The notes beneath the pieces are model-generated. The model saw only the letters and a list, made by a program, of their open reading frames with translations, ran no database searches and was not told the DNA's origin. Below are positions 52,601-61,583 of a stretch of DNA of 64,000 nucleotides, piece by piece; positions within the stretch are counted from its first letter, which is position 1, and the number at the start of each line of letters is the position of its first letter. A program made the position numbers and the translations under genes. This stretch comes from Effrenium voratum (lineage: Eukaryota; Sar; Dinophyceae; Suessiales; Symbiodiniaceae): NCBI GenBank assembly GCA_963377175.1, contig CAUJNA010000458.1, forward strand, positions 225,033 through 289,032, read 5' to 3'.

Positions 52601-54102
52601 ACGGGATTAATTCCTTCCACATGCAATTTGTCAAGAAGTTCACTGATACACCAGAGTGCAGAGAATGTAGACACCATGACGCTACTCTGGCGCACCTGTT
52701 TTGGGAATGCCCTTTTTGGGCCGACCTGCGCAGTCAATGGGATGAAGGTTGGGAATCCTGGTCGCAGTGGAGCCCCTGTTCGCAACACCTTCTTGTGTTC
52801 TGCAAAGACCTGCCCCCTAGGCTTCAGGCTAAATGGGGTACGATTCAACGACAAGCGGTTGACCTCCTTGGTAAATGGGAAGCTCGTCACCGCGATCTCC
52901 GTACGATTGATTACAACATTCAGCTTGATCATGCTCCGGTACAGTCTGATCGTGCTGATCGACAGCACGCTCAGCCGGAAGATATCTATTTGCTCAGCTC
53001 CCCCTTCCACAGCCACGTTGTGTTTAAGAGGGGACAATTCTTGACTATTGACCCTGATATGATGGCGGTCAAAGCCAACTTATGGTACTGGGGTGGTTGT
53101 ATTGAAGACTTCCACCTTCTTCGGGGTATGCTTGACTGGTGCATTTTTGACAAAGGCAAAGCTGAAGCCCTCTCAAGAAGGCATACTTGGATTGAGGCCT
53201 TGCTGCTCTTCATCTTTATTGCAGGGGACAAAGCGCCTTTCCTGCGGAAGATTAAGACTGCTCGCGAGGCCCAGTGGAAGATCCGGATGTTATGTATGGG
53301 TATTCTCAAAATGCAAGGGATTCCAATTGATGCTGAAACCGAGCCGGACATGTTGGAGCTTTGTCAATCTTGGCCTCCGCTGCCGACGTTGCCCTTCGGG
53401 CTGATGCTTCCACGGCACGACGGCATCAACATTGGACTGAAAGTTCTGGTCAACTTGAATGAGGAATACCTTATGCTGGGCAAACCGCTGCGTAAGCTTT
53501 ACGTCACAATGGATCAGGTTGGCGCATCTATCACTTGCTGGAGGTATTCGCCTGTGTTTGCCTCCCTGGTGGTTCGATCTCGTCTGAATGATAAGATGGC
53601 GGGCCCGGTTCTTCCCGGCTTGAACCAGGTCCATGACCGCCCTTGCACCGATTTTGATGCCCTGACTTCCGTTCAGGAACGTCTTGATGCCTGCAAGGTC
53701 CTCTTGAGAGAGTTTCTCCTTGAGAAGGTGCCTCTCGACTTCCTTTCCAGGTTAGACGCCGACCAACTGCGTGAAGCACTCGGAAACTCCTCTGTGCGAA
53801 GACTTCGGTTTTGTATAGGTCGAAGGAAACATCTTATGACCGGATGGGCCAGTCGTCTGGCCGGTGCCCCCGGGCTCTCCCACTGCTATGGCGCCGATTG
53901 GGACCCTTGCGAGCCGCGTTGTGTGCTCTGTGGTTACACAGTCCCCTGGACGAGGCTCGGCAGGCTTCGCCGGATGCCCCCGTGCAAGGTGCAGTATTCT
54001 GAGTTTATTCTGCCTGCGGCCTGTGAGGCAAGAGTCGCTGAACTTTCCTCGCAGGTCGGCACCCTTGTGGCCCTTCTTTCGCTTTTAGGGTTCACTCCGT
54101 GA
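49603..54102 (+). CDS. Retrotransposon ORF C: APE-type endonuclease, reverse transcriptase, Cys/His finger
   Basis: 1,499 residues from ATG 49,603 (a second ATG at 49,675 also precedes the first motif). Endonuclease motifs: TWNLNS (~33), ALQET (~55-59), GDFNSP (~181) and DNGHAI (~247), as in AP-endonuclease-like LINE nucleases. Reverse transcriptase motifs: PKGDAGFDLDAMRPIT, the D..KFFD of motif A, GLPQGDP (662-668), catalytic YVDD (694-697) and DYLGVPL. A Cys-x2-Cys..His-x4-Cys finger (CREC at 1019, HLFWEC at ~1034) follows, typical of LINE C-termini. The last ~430 residues are unassigned; a CxxxCxxC cluster lies near the end. I see neither an RNase H nor a restriction-like endonuclease motif. 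It copies element RNA at nicked target DNA. Confidence 0.95.
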   Translation: MNGGSFPQELVSRLLYRILSLVGGMTSEVFLGTWNLNSLSDKLNMVLSMGFSILALQETRIDSRKAQLFANSADSSGYQLLFGKCPVWKKKGCGKVGLHHKQCPGVAIAIKKEIPAHVGPSPARMEYWHEQGRFLAVNFFDGTTWRTLWNVYAPDDPQKNFQFLRDLAADAQEVQPHSIAGDFNSPLQWGSDMDILFEDLYSKLTDMLGPDPYTFQRAQSKTKIDDIICHKDVRMEFGPPITFFPYDNGHAIISTKLNWNAEVHQYLQIEGYHINEQCGNHAEVWDELQDEWCVAYEKFDVDMCWSIFASTMFRFWNGHTNFKRVPGLGVKMHWENQQKEIFHRKLIAQSSEAQEHEEIREALLELGQPSLDKLQAWKHRMQQPGDKSQKSKWIGDVCKWVRAPTRKPPPFIKANDGWTKTPQETVDVIRDFFATVFQHDDQMSWDVGNANHEVPADMWNVKHLNRILRNGKGVSSPGLGGWTYAHFKKLPPRGVDFLHSLFMLCVICGRVPKHWLNAKLVVIPKGDAGFDLDAMRPITIEVTALRIFHKWLLKCGEITFDNLPENIIGGVPQRSGYQAWLHASLSAEKCQNETHLSYHGVAIDTVKFFDCIPHWLACHALSEWGMHQAAVGTWIHSIRHMRRFVSTSGIVVGRRPVVGTIGLPQGDPISMAAASLVLAVWSRDLNSAVYNYVYVDDRLLFTEGDSSELQHAFGRTEAWDTRHNFRTQIKTCQIRDVKKSTPLCWRDGQVVKEVKSVDYLGVPLAIGLFSSKTWFEKKIHRAITALQLLARANQPAATTNMIVRTVIIPMLTYAGATLRPTKDQLRQLRTAIRTAAHGSKLGTFSARILFQKNYLLMDPEFFFVWRNLLFWNNHAFKRPAFKDAVIQSWEKVLPSIKKIGPVSQLKKDLEYLQLHLNIDNLQVSNNEGRLLWTFGCSDCKVLSKALSHSFRNKIASDLEQCNSSCWKGIGNHDFGTTTALLHLLPEGHPVQQKLIRVLINGINSFHMQFVKKFTDTPECRECRHHDATLAHLFWECPFWADLRSQWDEGWESWSQWSPCSQHLLVFCKDLPPRLQAKWGTIQRQAVDLLGKWEARHRDLRTIDYNIQLDHAPVQSDRADRQHAQPEDIYLLSSPFHSHVVFKRGQFLTIDPDMMAVKANLWYWGGCIEDFHLLRGMLDWCIFDKGKAEALSRRHTWIEALLLFIFIAGDKAPFLRKIKTAREAQWKIRMLCMGILKMQGIPIDAETEPDMLELCQSWPPLPTLPFGLMLPRHDGINIGLKVLVNLNEEYLMLGKPLRKLYVTMDQVGASITCWRYSPVFASLVVRSRLNDKMAGPVLPGLNQVHDRPCTDFDALTSVQERLDACKVLLREFLLEKVPLDFLSRLDADQLREALGNSSVRRLRFCIGRRKHLMTGWASRLAGAPGLSHCYGADWDPCEPRCVLCGYTVPWTRLGRLRRMPPCKVQYSEFILPAACEARVAELSSQVGTLVALLSLLGFTP

Positions 54103-54145
54103 CTCCCAGGCAAAGCCCTGGAGGATAGACAGCGCCGCTACCGCC
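54103..54145 (+). other. Retrotransposon 3' end: 43-base untranslated tail with hairpin
   Basis: CCAGG (54,106-54,110) pairs with CCTGG (54,117-54,121) across the loop CAAAGC. The element ends at GCTACCGCC just before the right duplication, with no A-tail or microsatellite. Short 3' stem-loops serve as template-recognition sites in some LINEs; that role here is inferred. Confidence 0.55.
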
Positions 54146-54160
54146 AGCCACAATCAAAGC
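54146..54160 (+). repeat. Right target-site duplication of the retrotransposon
   Basis: AGCCACAATCAAAGC, identical to 43,369-43,383. Confidence 0.85.
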
Positions 54161-54788
54161 CTGGGTAGATGAAGGTTGGCAAGGGCCAATCCCAACCACA
54201 AATAGCTGCGGCCGCCTTCTTAGTTCTTTACATGGTTCTGGGTAGACCATTTTAGTACCGGGTTTTGATTGTGACTCAGTTGCAACTTCCCTTGGTTCCT
54301 GACCTTCCCAGAAACCCCAGCGAGAGATCGCTGTCGTCTTAGGAACGACTCTGCACTGGCTCTTTGGTGCGGGAGCTGGAACGCAAGGAGCCGGGCAAAA
54401 AGATGCTGAGCCATGGGCCCTTTGAAGCCTGTGATTTGGGTTTGCTTTCTTTCAATTATTGTTTTGGTTTAATTGTTTTGTGCCTCAGAAGGGCCTGTTC
54501 CGGCGTGTTGTTGTTTTGTTCCTTTCGGTTTTTACCTTTGTGTTTGTTTTGCTGGCTATCCTTTTTGTTTTCTTTACACAGGTCCTTTGTGGCTGGCGTT
54601 TGGGGAGGCACATGAGCATGGATTGCCTGACTTGCCAGAAAATATTCTGAGCAAATGAGCAAAGGGCAGGTGTCCAAAGCCTTGCTAGCTTAGATTTCCC
54701 TTTTGCTTTCCTTGTGAGGCGGACCCCGAGGCTCAGTTGTTTGACACTTCAGGTAAGTGCAGAACAAATGCAAGCCAAGTCCAGTGGA

Positions 54789-54983
54789 TTACACCTGAGC
54801 CACCTGTTCAAAACCCGGAATTTCAGGTATGAATAGGTGTTGCATACCGGCCCTCTTGATTCTGTCCATGATGCTGAGTAGACATTTTAGGTTTTGATTG
54901 ACTCCCTTCAGCTTGTGGACCGAGTCCCATTTCCCTTCAGAATCAATCGGTAGCAGAAGCTGTGCCTTTTGTACCATGGCCAT
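54789..54983 (-). CDS. Weak candidate coding segment on the minus strand
   Basis: A 64-codon minus-strand frame beginning with ATG and ending with TAA reads LLLPIDSEGKWDSVHKLKGV and later MDRIKRAGMQHLFIPEIPGF, with protein-like composition. No splice or neighbour evidence; unrecognised. Confidence 0.25.
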   Translation of the reverse strand: MAMVQKAQLLLPIDSEGKWDSVHKLKGVNQNLKCLLSIMDRIKRAGMQHLFIPEIPGFEQVAQV

Positions 54984-55472
54984 CGGGCATAGTTACCAAA
55001 GGTGTTGGGGAGACACAAAAGGCCTCACAAGAAGAACAGATGTGGGGCCTGCTGGTCTTATTGGTCAAACATGATTGGGATTGTGTTTGTCCAGTTCAGC
55101 AATGAAGGTGCATGTTTCATGGTGTACTTTAAAACTTCAAACTGCCGCAACATGTCAAACAGTTGTGAGGCAAGGAAGGATGGACAGTGCAGATTGTGCC
55201 CACAGGGGGCAGCATTAGCTACCAGCCATATGATCCATGTATGGTCGGAAGTGTCATCAGCGTATTCTCAACAAGGAGCAAGATCAGCTGTGTCTCATGT
55301 ATTCGTTTGACTTTTGCCTTTTTTGTTCTCCTTCTTTTCTGTTTCAACCAGCAAGCAGTTAGCTTAACTTTTGGCAGGATTGATGTTTGGCCAAGATAGG
55401 AGTTCGTCTCCAAATCCCCGAAGAGAAACCACAATTGGGCGGTGTCCCTTTGCTTTCCCTTTGGTATCCCCG

Positions 55473-55584
55473 CATGGTTGTTTGTTGGGAAACATTTTGC
55501 ATTCTTGCTTATTGTGGTTTAGTGGGAAATCCCCACTTAGCTGCTAAAAATTAAGTTTTTGCTCCCCTTCAACGTCAACCAAGC
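55473..55584. repeat. Second copy of the tubulin intron-1 sequence
   Basis: Near-identical to 7,857-7,963. It ends 22 bases before the candidate exon at 55,607, so here too it lies at the 3' side of a likely intron. Confidence 0.75.
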
Positions 55585-55606
55585 CTGCAAAACATGCCCC
55601 AAAAAG

Positions 55607-55678
55607 GCTATGAAGCAGCTTGAGGAGCAGCGGCTCCGGTTCCAGCGGCTGACTGGCTCCGGCCCGGAGAGCGGATGG
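55607..55678 (+). CDS. Candidate exon, LRFxRLxGxGPxxGW module
   Basis: Acceptor ccccaaaaAG|GCT and donor ggatgg|GTGAGC bound 24 codons in phase 0: AMKQLEEQRLRFQRLTGSGP then ESGW. The pattern matches the exon at 38,714. It could complete the module half seen at 40,337, with the retrotransposon sitting in the intron between them. Confidence 0.5.
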
Positions 55679-56353
55679 GTGAGCATTAGCCCCTCGACTG
55701 GGGGGGCGGGGCAGCTCTCAGTGGAAAGACGGGGTTTCTGAAAGGAAACAGTTGGCATCATTCTGTCGAAGTTTTGACCTCACCTGTACCGGCTGTTTCA
55801 AAGGGTTCCGACATGTAGGTGAGTTTGAAGTGTATTTTTAGGGGCCCTGAAAAGGACCTTACGCAGTAAAGGTGCCCCTTTTTGCGGTTGTTTGACCAAC
55901 GTGAAGGATTCCCGAGGGCCCCACTTCCATGGAGGCTGGCTTAGTGGCTTGGATGGGCTAGATCGGGACGTTGGACAAGTGGAGTTTGGTGAGGGAGGCT
56001 TGGTGGAGTCAGGGTAAAAGGATCAGAAAGACAACCGCAAACGATTCCTCGTATCTTGTTGCACCAAAGCACTATATGTTTCTTGTTGAACATATCCGCA
56101 CTTTGTGGCTAGTTTGTTTCTCCGCAGAAGGACAACACCTGAAGGTATTGCTCGATGACGTGAATCGAGAGGCTCGGCCAGGCCCTTCGTTCTTCGGAGG
56201 GGCTTGGAACAAGCCGGCAAGCCTTCTTCGAGACCGAGATCATATAAGGGGCTCAAATGTTGGCCACATGTTACAATGATTCTCCCATCATGACGAGGTG
56301 TTGCTGTGAAAGCACCCTACAGCGCAATTCCAATTATAATGCCCGATGAGTGT

Positions 56354-56372
56354 TTCTCAAAATGGTGGACCC
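56354..56372. mobile_element. Family-A MITE arm
   Basis: Carries CTCAAAATGGTGGACCCC, the cleanest copy of the family-A terminal repeat, followed by CTTTTGGTTGGCAGTTAAAG. The opposite arm is not recognisable. Confidence 0.5.
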
Positions 56373-56546
56373 CTTTTGGTTGGCAGTTAAAGGAAAACCA
56401 AAACCCCGGCCAGGTGATTCTACTACCTGGTCGAGTTGGGGTTATAGTAATCCCTATACATATATATATGAGCCACGGACAAAACACACGAAGACCACTT
56501 TATCAAGGCGGGGAACGCTTTTGCAAAGCACATGCCAAAACCATGG

Positions 56547-56578
56547 AAAACGATAAGGTCTCCCCCAAAAACGATAAC
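56547..56578 (+). repeat. Left 32-bp direct repeat flanking the 61-bp array
   Basis: Starts AAAACGATAAGGTCTCCCCC and is identical over 32 bases to 58,451-58,482. It lies about 90 bases before the array. Confidence 0.85.
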
Positions 56579-56667
56579 CCTTAGCTAACACACGGATCTA
56601 TAATAACCCCTGCAGTTGCAACTTAGCTAGGGTGGGACCCTTGCGTGGCCACCGTAAAACAAGAAGG

Positions 56668-58442
56668 CGAGTCGCCACTTTCGAGCTGGAGCTGCCAAGG
56701 TGTGCTTCGTAAATACGACACTTGTACTGAGAAGTTGCGATTTTCGAGCTGGAGCTGCGGAAGTGTACTTCGCGTACTAGACTTGCACTACAAAGTTGCG
56801 ATTTTCGAGCTGGAGATGCGGAAGTGTACTTCTCGTACTAGACTTGTACTACAAAGTTGATTTTCGAGCTGGAGATGCGGAAGTGTACTTACTAGACTGG
56901 TACTACAAAGTTGCGATTTTCGAGCTGGAGATGCGGAAGTGTACTTCGCGTACTAGACTTGCACTGCAAAGTTGCGATTTTCGAGCTGGAGATGCGGAAG
57001 TGTACTTCTCGTACTAGACTTGCAGTACAAAGTTGCGATTTTCAAGCTGGAGATGCGGAAGTGTACTTCGACTAGACTGGTACTACGGAGATGCTGTACT
57101 TCTCGACTAGACTGGTGCGTTGATTTTCGAGCTGGAGCTGCGGAAGTGTACTTCGCGTATTAGACTTGTACTACAAAGTTGCGACTTTCGAGCTGGAGCT
57201 GCGGAAGTGTACTTCGCGTACTAGACTTGTACTACAAAGTTTCGATTTTCGAGCTGGAGCAGCGGAAGTGTACTTCGCGTACTAGACTTGTACTACAAAG
57301 TTGCGATTTTCGAGCTGGAGATGCGGAAGTGTACTTCTTGTATTAGACTTGTACTACAAAGTTGCGACTTTCGAGCTGGAGATGCCTTGTACTACAAAGT
57401 TGCGATTTTCGAGCTGGAGATGCGAAAGTGTACTTCGCGTGTACTACAAAGTTTCGATTTTCGAGCTGGAGCTGCGCAAGTGTACTTCGCGTACTAGACT
57501 TTTGCTACAAAGTTGCGATTTTCGAGCGGACGTGTACTTCGCGTACTAGACTTGTACTACAAAGTTGTGTTTTTCGAGCTGGAGATGTGGAAGTGCACTT
57601 CGCGTAAGACTTGTACTACAAAGTTGCGATTTTCGAGCTGGAGATGCGGAAGTGTACTTCGCGCACTAGACTTGTATTACAAAGTTGCGATTTTCGAGCT
57701 GGAGATGCGGATGTGTACTTCGCGTACTAGACTTGTACTACAAAGTTGCGATGTTCGAGCTGGAGCTGCGGAAGTGTACTTCGCTTACTAGACTGGTACT
57801 ACAAAGTTGCGATTTTCGAGCTGTGGAGATGCGGAAGTGTATTTCGCGTACTAGACTTGCAGTACAACGTTGCGATTTTCGAGCTGGAGATGCGGATGTG
57901 TACTTCTCGTACTAGACTTGTACTAAGTGTACTTTACGTACTAGACTGGTACTACAAAGTTGCGATTTTCGAGCTGGAGATGCGGAAGTGTACTTCGCGT
58001 ACTAGACTTGTACCTCAAAGTTGCGATTTTCGAGCTGGAGCTGCGGAAGTATACTTCGTACTGCAAAGTTGCGATTTTCGAGCTGGAGATGCGGAAGTGT
58101 ACTTCGCGTACTAGACTTGTACTACAAAGTTGCGATTTTCGAGCTGGAGCTGCGGAAGTGTAGTTCGCGTACTAGACTTGAACTACAAAGTTGCGATTTT
58201 CGAGCTGGAGATGCGGAAGTGTACAAAGTTGCGATTTTCGAGCTGGAGATGCGGAAGTGTACTTCTCGTACTTTGTACTACAAAGTTGCGACTTTCGAGC
58301 TGGAGATGCGGAAGTGTAGTTCGCGTACTAGACTTGTACTACAAAGTTGCGATTTTCGAGCTGGAGATGCGGAAGTGTGCCTCGCGTACTAGACTTGTAC
58401 TACAAAGTTGCGATTTTCGAGCCGGATCTGCCAAAGTTCGAA
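56668..58442 (+). repeat. Tandem array of about 30 copies of a 61-bp unit
   Basis: The consensus unit starts GTTGCGATTTTCGAGCTGGA, continues GATGCGGAAGTGTACTTCGC and ends GTACTAGACTTGTACTACAAA. Variants carry GAGCTGCGG instead of GAGATGCGG, TTCTCG instead of TTCGCG, or internal deletions. Because 61 is not a multiple of three, no frame stays open through the array; the many overlapping short frames are artefacts. Confidence 0.95.
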
Positions 58443-58450
58443 AACACTGT

Positions 58451-58482
58451 AAAACGATAAGGTCTCCCCCAAAAACGATAAC
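58451..58482 (+). repeat. Right 32-bp direct repeat flanking the 61-bp array
   Basis: Identical to 56,547-56,578. It lies 9 bases after the last diverged unit. Confidence 0.85.
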
Positions 58483-58795
58483 GTTCAAAAAAGTACTAGG
58501 GCCAAGTAAAGTGTTTCGTCCGCTCCTCATATATATATGTACATAAATTAATATATATATATACAAGGAACCAAGAATGACAGGTTTTTTGGGACTGCTC
58601 ACTTGTTTGGGAGGTCTCAGAGACGCAGGCCACATGTAGCTGCAGAAGGCAGATAGAGCAGTCATCGCAACATGTTTGCTTTCCTTTTGGTTCCCCTTTC
58701 AAAGCAAATTCTTCAGGGCTCACCCGTGCCCGATGTTCTTCTTGGCTTCCCGGCTTCCCTCTCGAACCCGCCGATTTTTCGTTTGGGACCCCGAG

Positions 58796-58851
58796 GTCTG
58801 CAAGACGGGCAGGCGCTGCTGCAGCTGCTGGACTGTGAAACCGCCGAGCAG
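58796..58851 (+). CDS. Candidate exon of a plus-strand gene
   Basis: Acceptor accccgAG|GT; reads LQDGQALLQLLDCETAEQ and could end at a GA donor (gagcag|GACCTT) in phase 0, the phase in which the exon at 60,682 starts. Unrecognised Leu/Gln-rich helix. Confidence 0.35.
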
Positions 58852-59359
58852 GACCTTCGCTTGGCTTTGCCTTGGGAGGGGAGACGGACATGGGTTTGTT
58901 TTATAGGAAACCCCGAAAAAGGTTGGTTCCCTTTCACCTTTCCCGGTTTAAAACACGGAACCAGAATGTCCCGTGCAGTGGACACCAGGGCAAAATGGAG
59001 AGGGCCGGGTTGGGATGGTCTTACAAATGTAGGGGTTGTGGGCCCCAAGCCCCAAGGAATACACTCGCATCTTTTTCTTGAGCCATGAAGCGAATTCAAT
59101 TCGGGGCCGCGAGCATATAATGAATGATCAATGATCGTCAGTGAGGCTGGCGCGTCTGATCGCGAAGGTCTCCCGGTGCACCTCCCAAAATATTTGAAGA
59201 CACCATCAGCTACTCTGAAGACCCCTCTTTCAGTGCATGGTAGATCCAGAGCTCCTCACCTCCGCCCACTCCCGCGGCTTCCGTCGCTTGCCACATCTCA
59301 CTTCAGCCCAGCCCGAGGACAGGACGATGACAGGGTTGTGGGATCAAGGGGTTTACCCC

Positions 59360-59440
59360 CACTTCCGTGACAGATGGGAATCTCCCCCTTTCTTTGGGGG
59401 GTTAGTCTTTGGGAAGCCCTTTTGTTGTATAACAGAAGTG
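59360..59440. mobile_element. MITE-like element, family B
   Basis: CACTTCCGTGAC (59,360-59,371) and ATAACAGAAGTG (59,429-59,440) are inverted repeats. The flanks match 40,620-40,650 (GGGATCA..GGGGTTTA) and the interior shares GGGAATCTCC..CTTTGGGGGGTTA with 41,205-41,280. Confidence 0.55.
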
Positions 59441-59798
59441 GTCGTTTCCCAGAGCCCTGATGACACCAGTTGCCATTCTCATCCCAGCCGCACGGCCCCG
59501 GAAACCTTCCCGCAGCTCCACTCTCGCCAGTTTCTGGCTCTCCGAGCTCCTTCTCCATTGGTGTCCAGCTCCCATGAGGCTCTTCTTGACCTCGCTCCAG
59601 AATTCTTCACACTGCCTGTCTGCGGGTGTGGCCCACCTTGCCCGCAATGGCCTCCTTCACCCGCTTCGCAGCTGCCCTGCCCTTGTTGCTGGCGGGCTCA
59701 TTCACCTCTGCACCATCGCCCCTGTTCAGGCTATGTCTCCTTCTCCGCATATCCAGATCCATGACACCTTCCTGGAACAACCTAGCCGTTGGGCTCAC
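59402..59798 (-). CDS. Candidate minus-strand coding segment, frame-shifted
   Basis: On the minus strand, after acceptor gttcCAG|GAA the frame reads EGVMDLDMRRRRHSLNRGDG and then a Lys/Ala-rich helix, stopping at a TGA near 59,610. A second frame overlaps at 59,647 and reads CEEFWSEVKKSLMG onward. One indel, or a very short intron, would join them; a pseudogene fragment is equally possible. Family unknown. The downstream half overlaps the family-B element. Confidence 0.3.
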
Positions 59799-60019
59799 AA
59801 CCTAAACCAAACCTGTGGCGAAGAAAGTGTGCGCCACTTTATCGTAAGTATGGATGACAGAGGTGCGGCATTTGACTCCCAACATGGTTTTGGGTGGAAC
59901 CCGCATCAGACTTGGCTATGACGCGCGAGGCCTCTTGCACAACTGGAGCTTTCTCGTAGCGTAAAACTTAAGAAGGCTTGAAGCTGAAGTGCCAACGTCA
60001 AAATCAACACATATGTTAG

Positions 60020-60062
60020 CGGTCATATATATATATATATACATATATATATATGTATATTA
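60020..60062. repeat. AT dinucleotide tract
   Basis: TATATA/CATATA repeat in a spacer without recognised genes. Confidence 0.9.
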
Positions 60063-60681
60063 TTGTCCTAGACATTCGTAAGGGATGCTTCCCCTGCAAG
60101 ACAAGACCTGAGGGTGATCAAAACTCAAGGGGGTTGTAAAGCCAACTTACCATCCAAAAGCCGTCCCCAGAAAGAGGGCCAAGGTTCATTCGTTGTCCAT
60201 GGCCAGGCTGAGGCGAGATCTGTCTACAATGGTGTTGACCTGGAGATCCGCTTGCGCAACGAGGACCAAAGGGGGGGGGAGGGGAAGCGGGGAGGGGAGA
60301 CCGAGAAGCCCGACAAGCTGCGCTGAAACTCAGATTCAGTGTATACTGTGCAAGTTAGATAGTACCCATCGAACACAAGGCAGCTTTACCTGTAGATGTA
60401 GAGGTTGGGCATGCCTGATGCCGCTCATGCCACATTATTTGCAGGACATGCGGTTTACCCGAAAGTCCAGTCTCACTTGTGGCTCCTTGGCACCTGCATG
60501 TGAGGTGCAATCAACATTTTCAGTAGTCTGCGGTGCATTCTGGAGAAACATTGAGGACTTTCACATGGGCTTGTCTTGTTGACGGAACCATGAAAATGGC
60601 AGGGGTCCTGTTGGTTTCCCTTTAAACCACTCAAAAAGCGGTGTACTCCCAAAAAATCGCCAACGCGTGTCGTTTGGAAAG

Positions 60682-60779
60682 GAGAAGAGCTTCTCCTACG
60701 AGGACCTGGGGCTATGGGTGCCCTTGGCCGCGGCAGTGGCCAAGCTCTGGCGGGAGAAGAAGCCCTTTCTGCCCACCAG
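60682..60779 (+). CDS. Candidate exon of a plus-strand gene
   Basis: Acceptor tttggaaAG|GAG and donor cccaccag|GTGAGC bound 32 codons plus two bases: EKSFSYEDLGLWVPLAAAVA then KLWREKKPFLPT. The leftover AG joins the first G of the exon at 61,584 to give an Arg codon, so phase agrees. Unrecognised protein. Confidence 0.5.
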
Positions 60780-60981
60780 GTGAGCGTGGGGTCGGGTCCG
60801 GGGGGGTCCATTTCTTGAGACTCCGTGCCTGGGAAACCCCGAGCCGCGAGTTGGGGTCGAGCGGTTTAACCTGTTAAATGTCTGATTTTTAAGGAGCGCC
60901 TAAAATAAAGGTTAACCCTGTTATAGGTACCAGACACCGAAGGGACCTGAGCCTTCCCAGGCATCTTTTCAAAAATGGGTC

Positions 60982-61007
60982 GGTGGACACGAATGAATGA
61001 TGTCCAC
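60982..61007. repeat. Copy of the GGTGGACA..TGTCCAC hairpin repeat
   Basis: GGTGGACA and TGTCCAC flank a short loop and are followed by AAAGGGTCCC, exactly as at 21,607-21,650. A diverged copy lies at 18,555-18,590. Confidence 0.6.
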
Positions 61008-61583
61008 GAAAGGGTCCCCGATGCAAGTCTGGTGTGTTTGAAACCAAGGAACCCCAACCAAAAGGATTTCATTAATCCCACCAAGCAAGGACATTCTCAG
61101 AGGTAGCTACAGGTTTTATATGGGTTGTGCAGGGTTCCATGAAACAGTGGCGTTGGGCTCCGTTAGCGCCTCAGAGCCGCCGCAGGCTAGGGTTCCAAAA
61201 AGGGTTGCTGTGAAAGCGCCGAACTTGTGAAGCTGCACTTGTGCACCGTACACGCCTTTTGCTTCCGGTAGTCGTAAGACGTAGACAGCCTATACACTGC
61301 GGCAATCCACATGTTGGCCACACAGATGGTGCTACTCACTAACCCTTTTCCAACAATCATGGAAGCTGTTCTCTTGAAAAGGCCGCCCGTCCGCTTCCAT
61401 CGTTACCAACAGGGTACCAGAGGAATCCATCGTGGAAACCGGATGGCTCCAATTCTGTTTGACTCTGAAACAACCAGCGCAATCCATTTTTTCCCCCAAA
61501 ACCCCGGTGCAAGGTCCGTCAAGTTTTCCACCAGGCCTCCAAATGAATCCAGGCCGAGCAACAAATGCGCCCCGAGCTTCCAG

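Larger units (their letters stand above)
43384..54145 (+). mobile_element. Complete non-LTR (LINE-type) retrotransposon, 10.76 kb
   Basis: Bounded by a perfect 15-bp direct repeat, as expected for target-primed reverse transcription. It contains three long plus-strand reading frames: A (OTU-like), B (Tpt1-like) and C (APE endonuclease and reverse transcriptase). There are no terminal repeats, integrase or protease of retroviral type. The 5' leader is about 73 bases to the first ATG of A. The 3' untranslated part is only 43 bases, holds a 5-bp hairpin and has no poly(A) tail. All three frames are uninterrupted and the duplication is undecayed, suggesting a recent insertion. OTU-type proteases are known in some algal LINEs (the Dualen/RandI group of green algae); I am not aware of a described LINE group defined by a Tpt1 domain, but I cannot search. 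Confidence 0.93.

Noticed and set aside
52900..54100. Possible RNase H or restriction-like endonuclease at the C-terminus of ORF C
   Set aside because: I looked for the acidic catalytic motifs and saw no convincing pattern; the region is left unassigned.
56645..58546. Many overlapping short frames with similar peptides across the 61-bp array
   Set aside because: The unit length is not a multiple of three, so the peptides are frame-rotated readings of one tandem DNA repeat. Also considered as a CRISPR array and rejected: there are no unique spacers.
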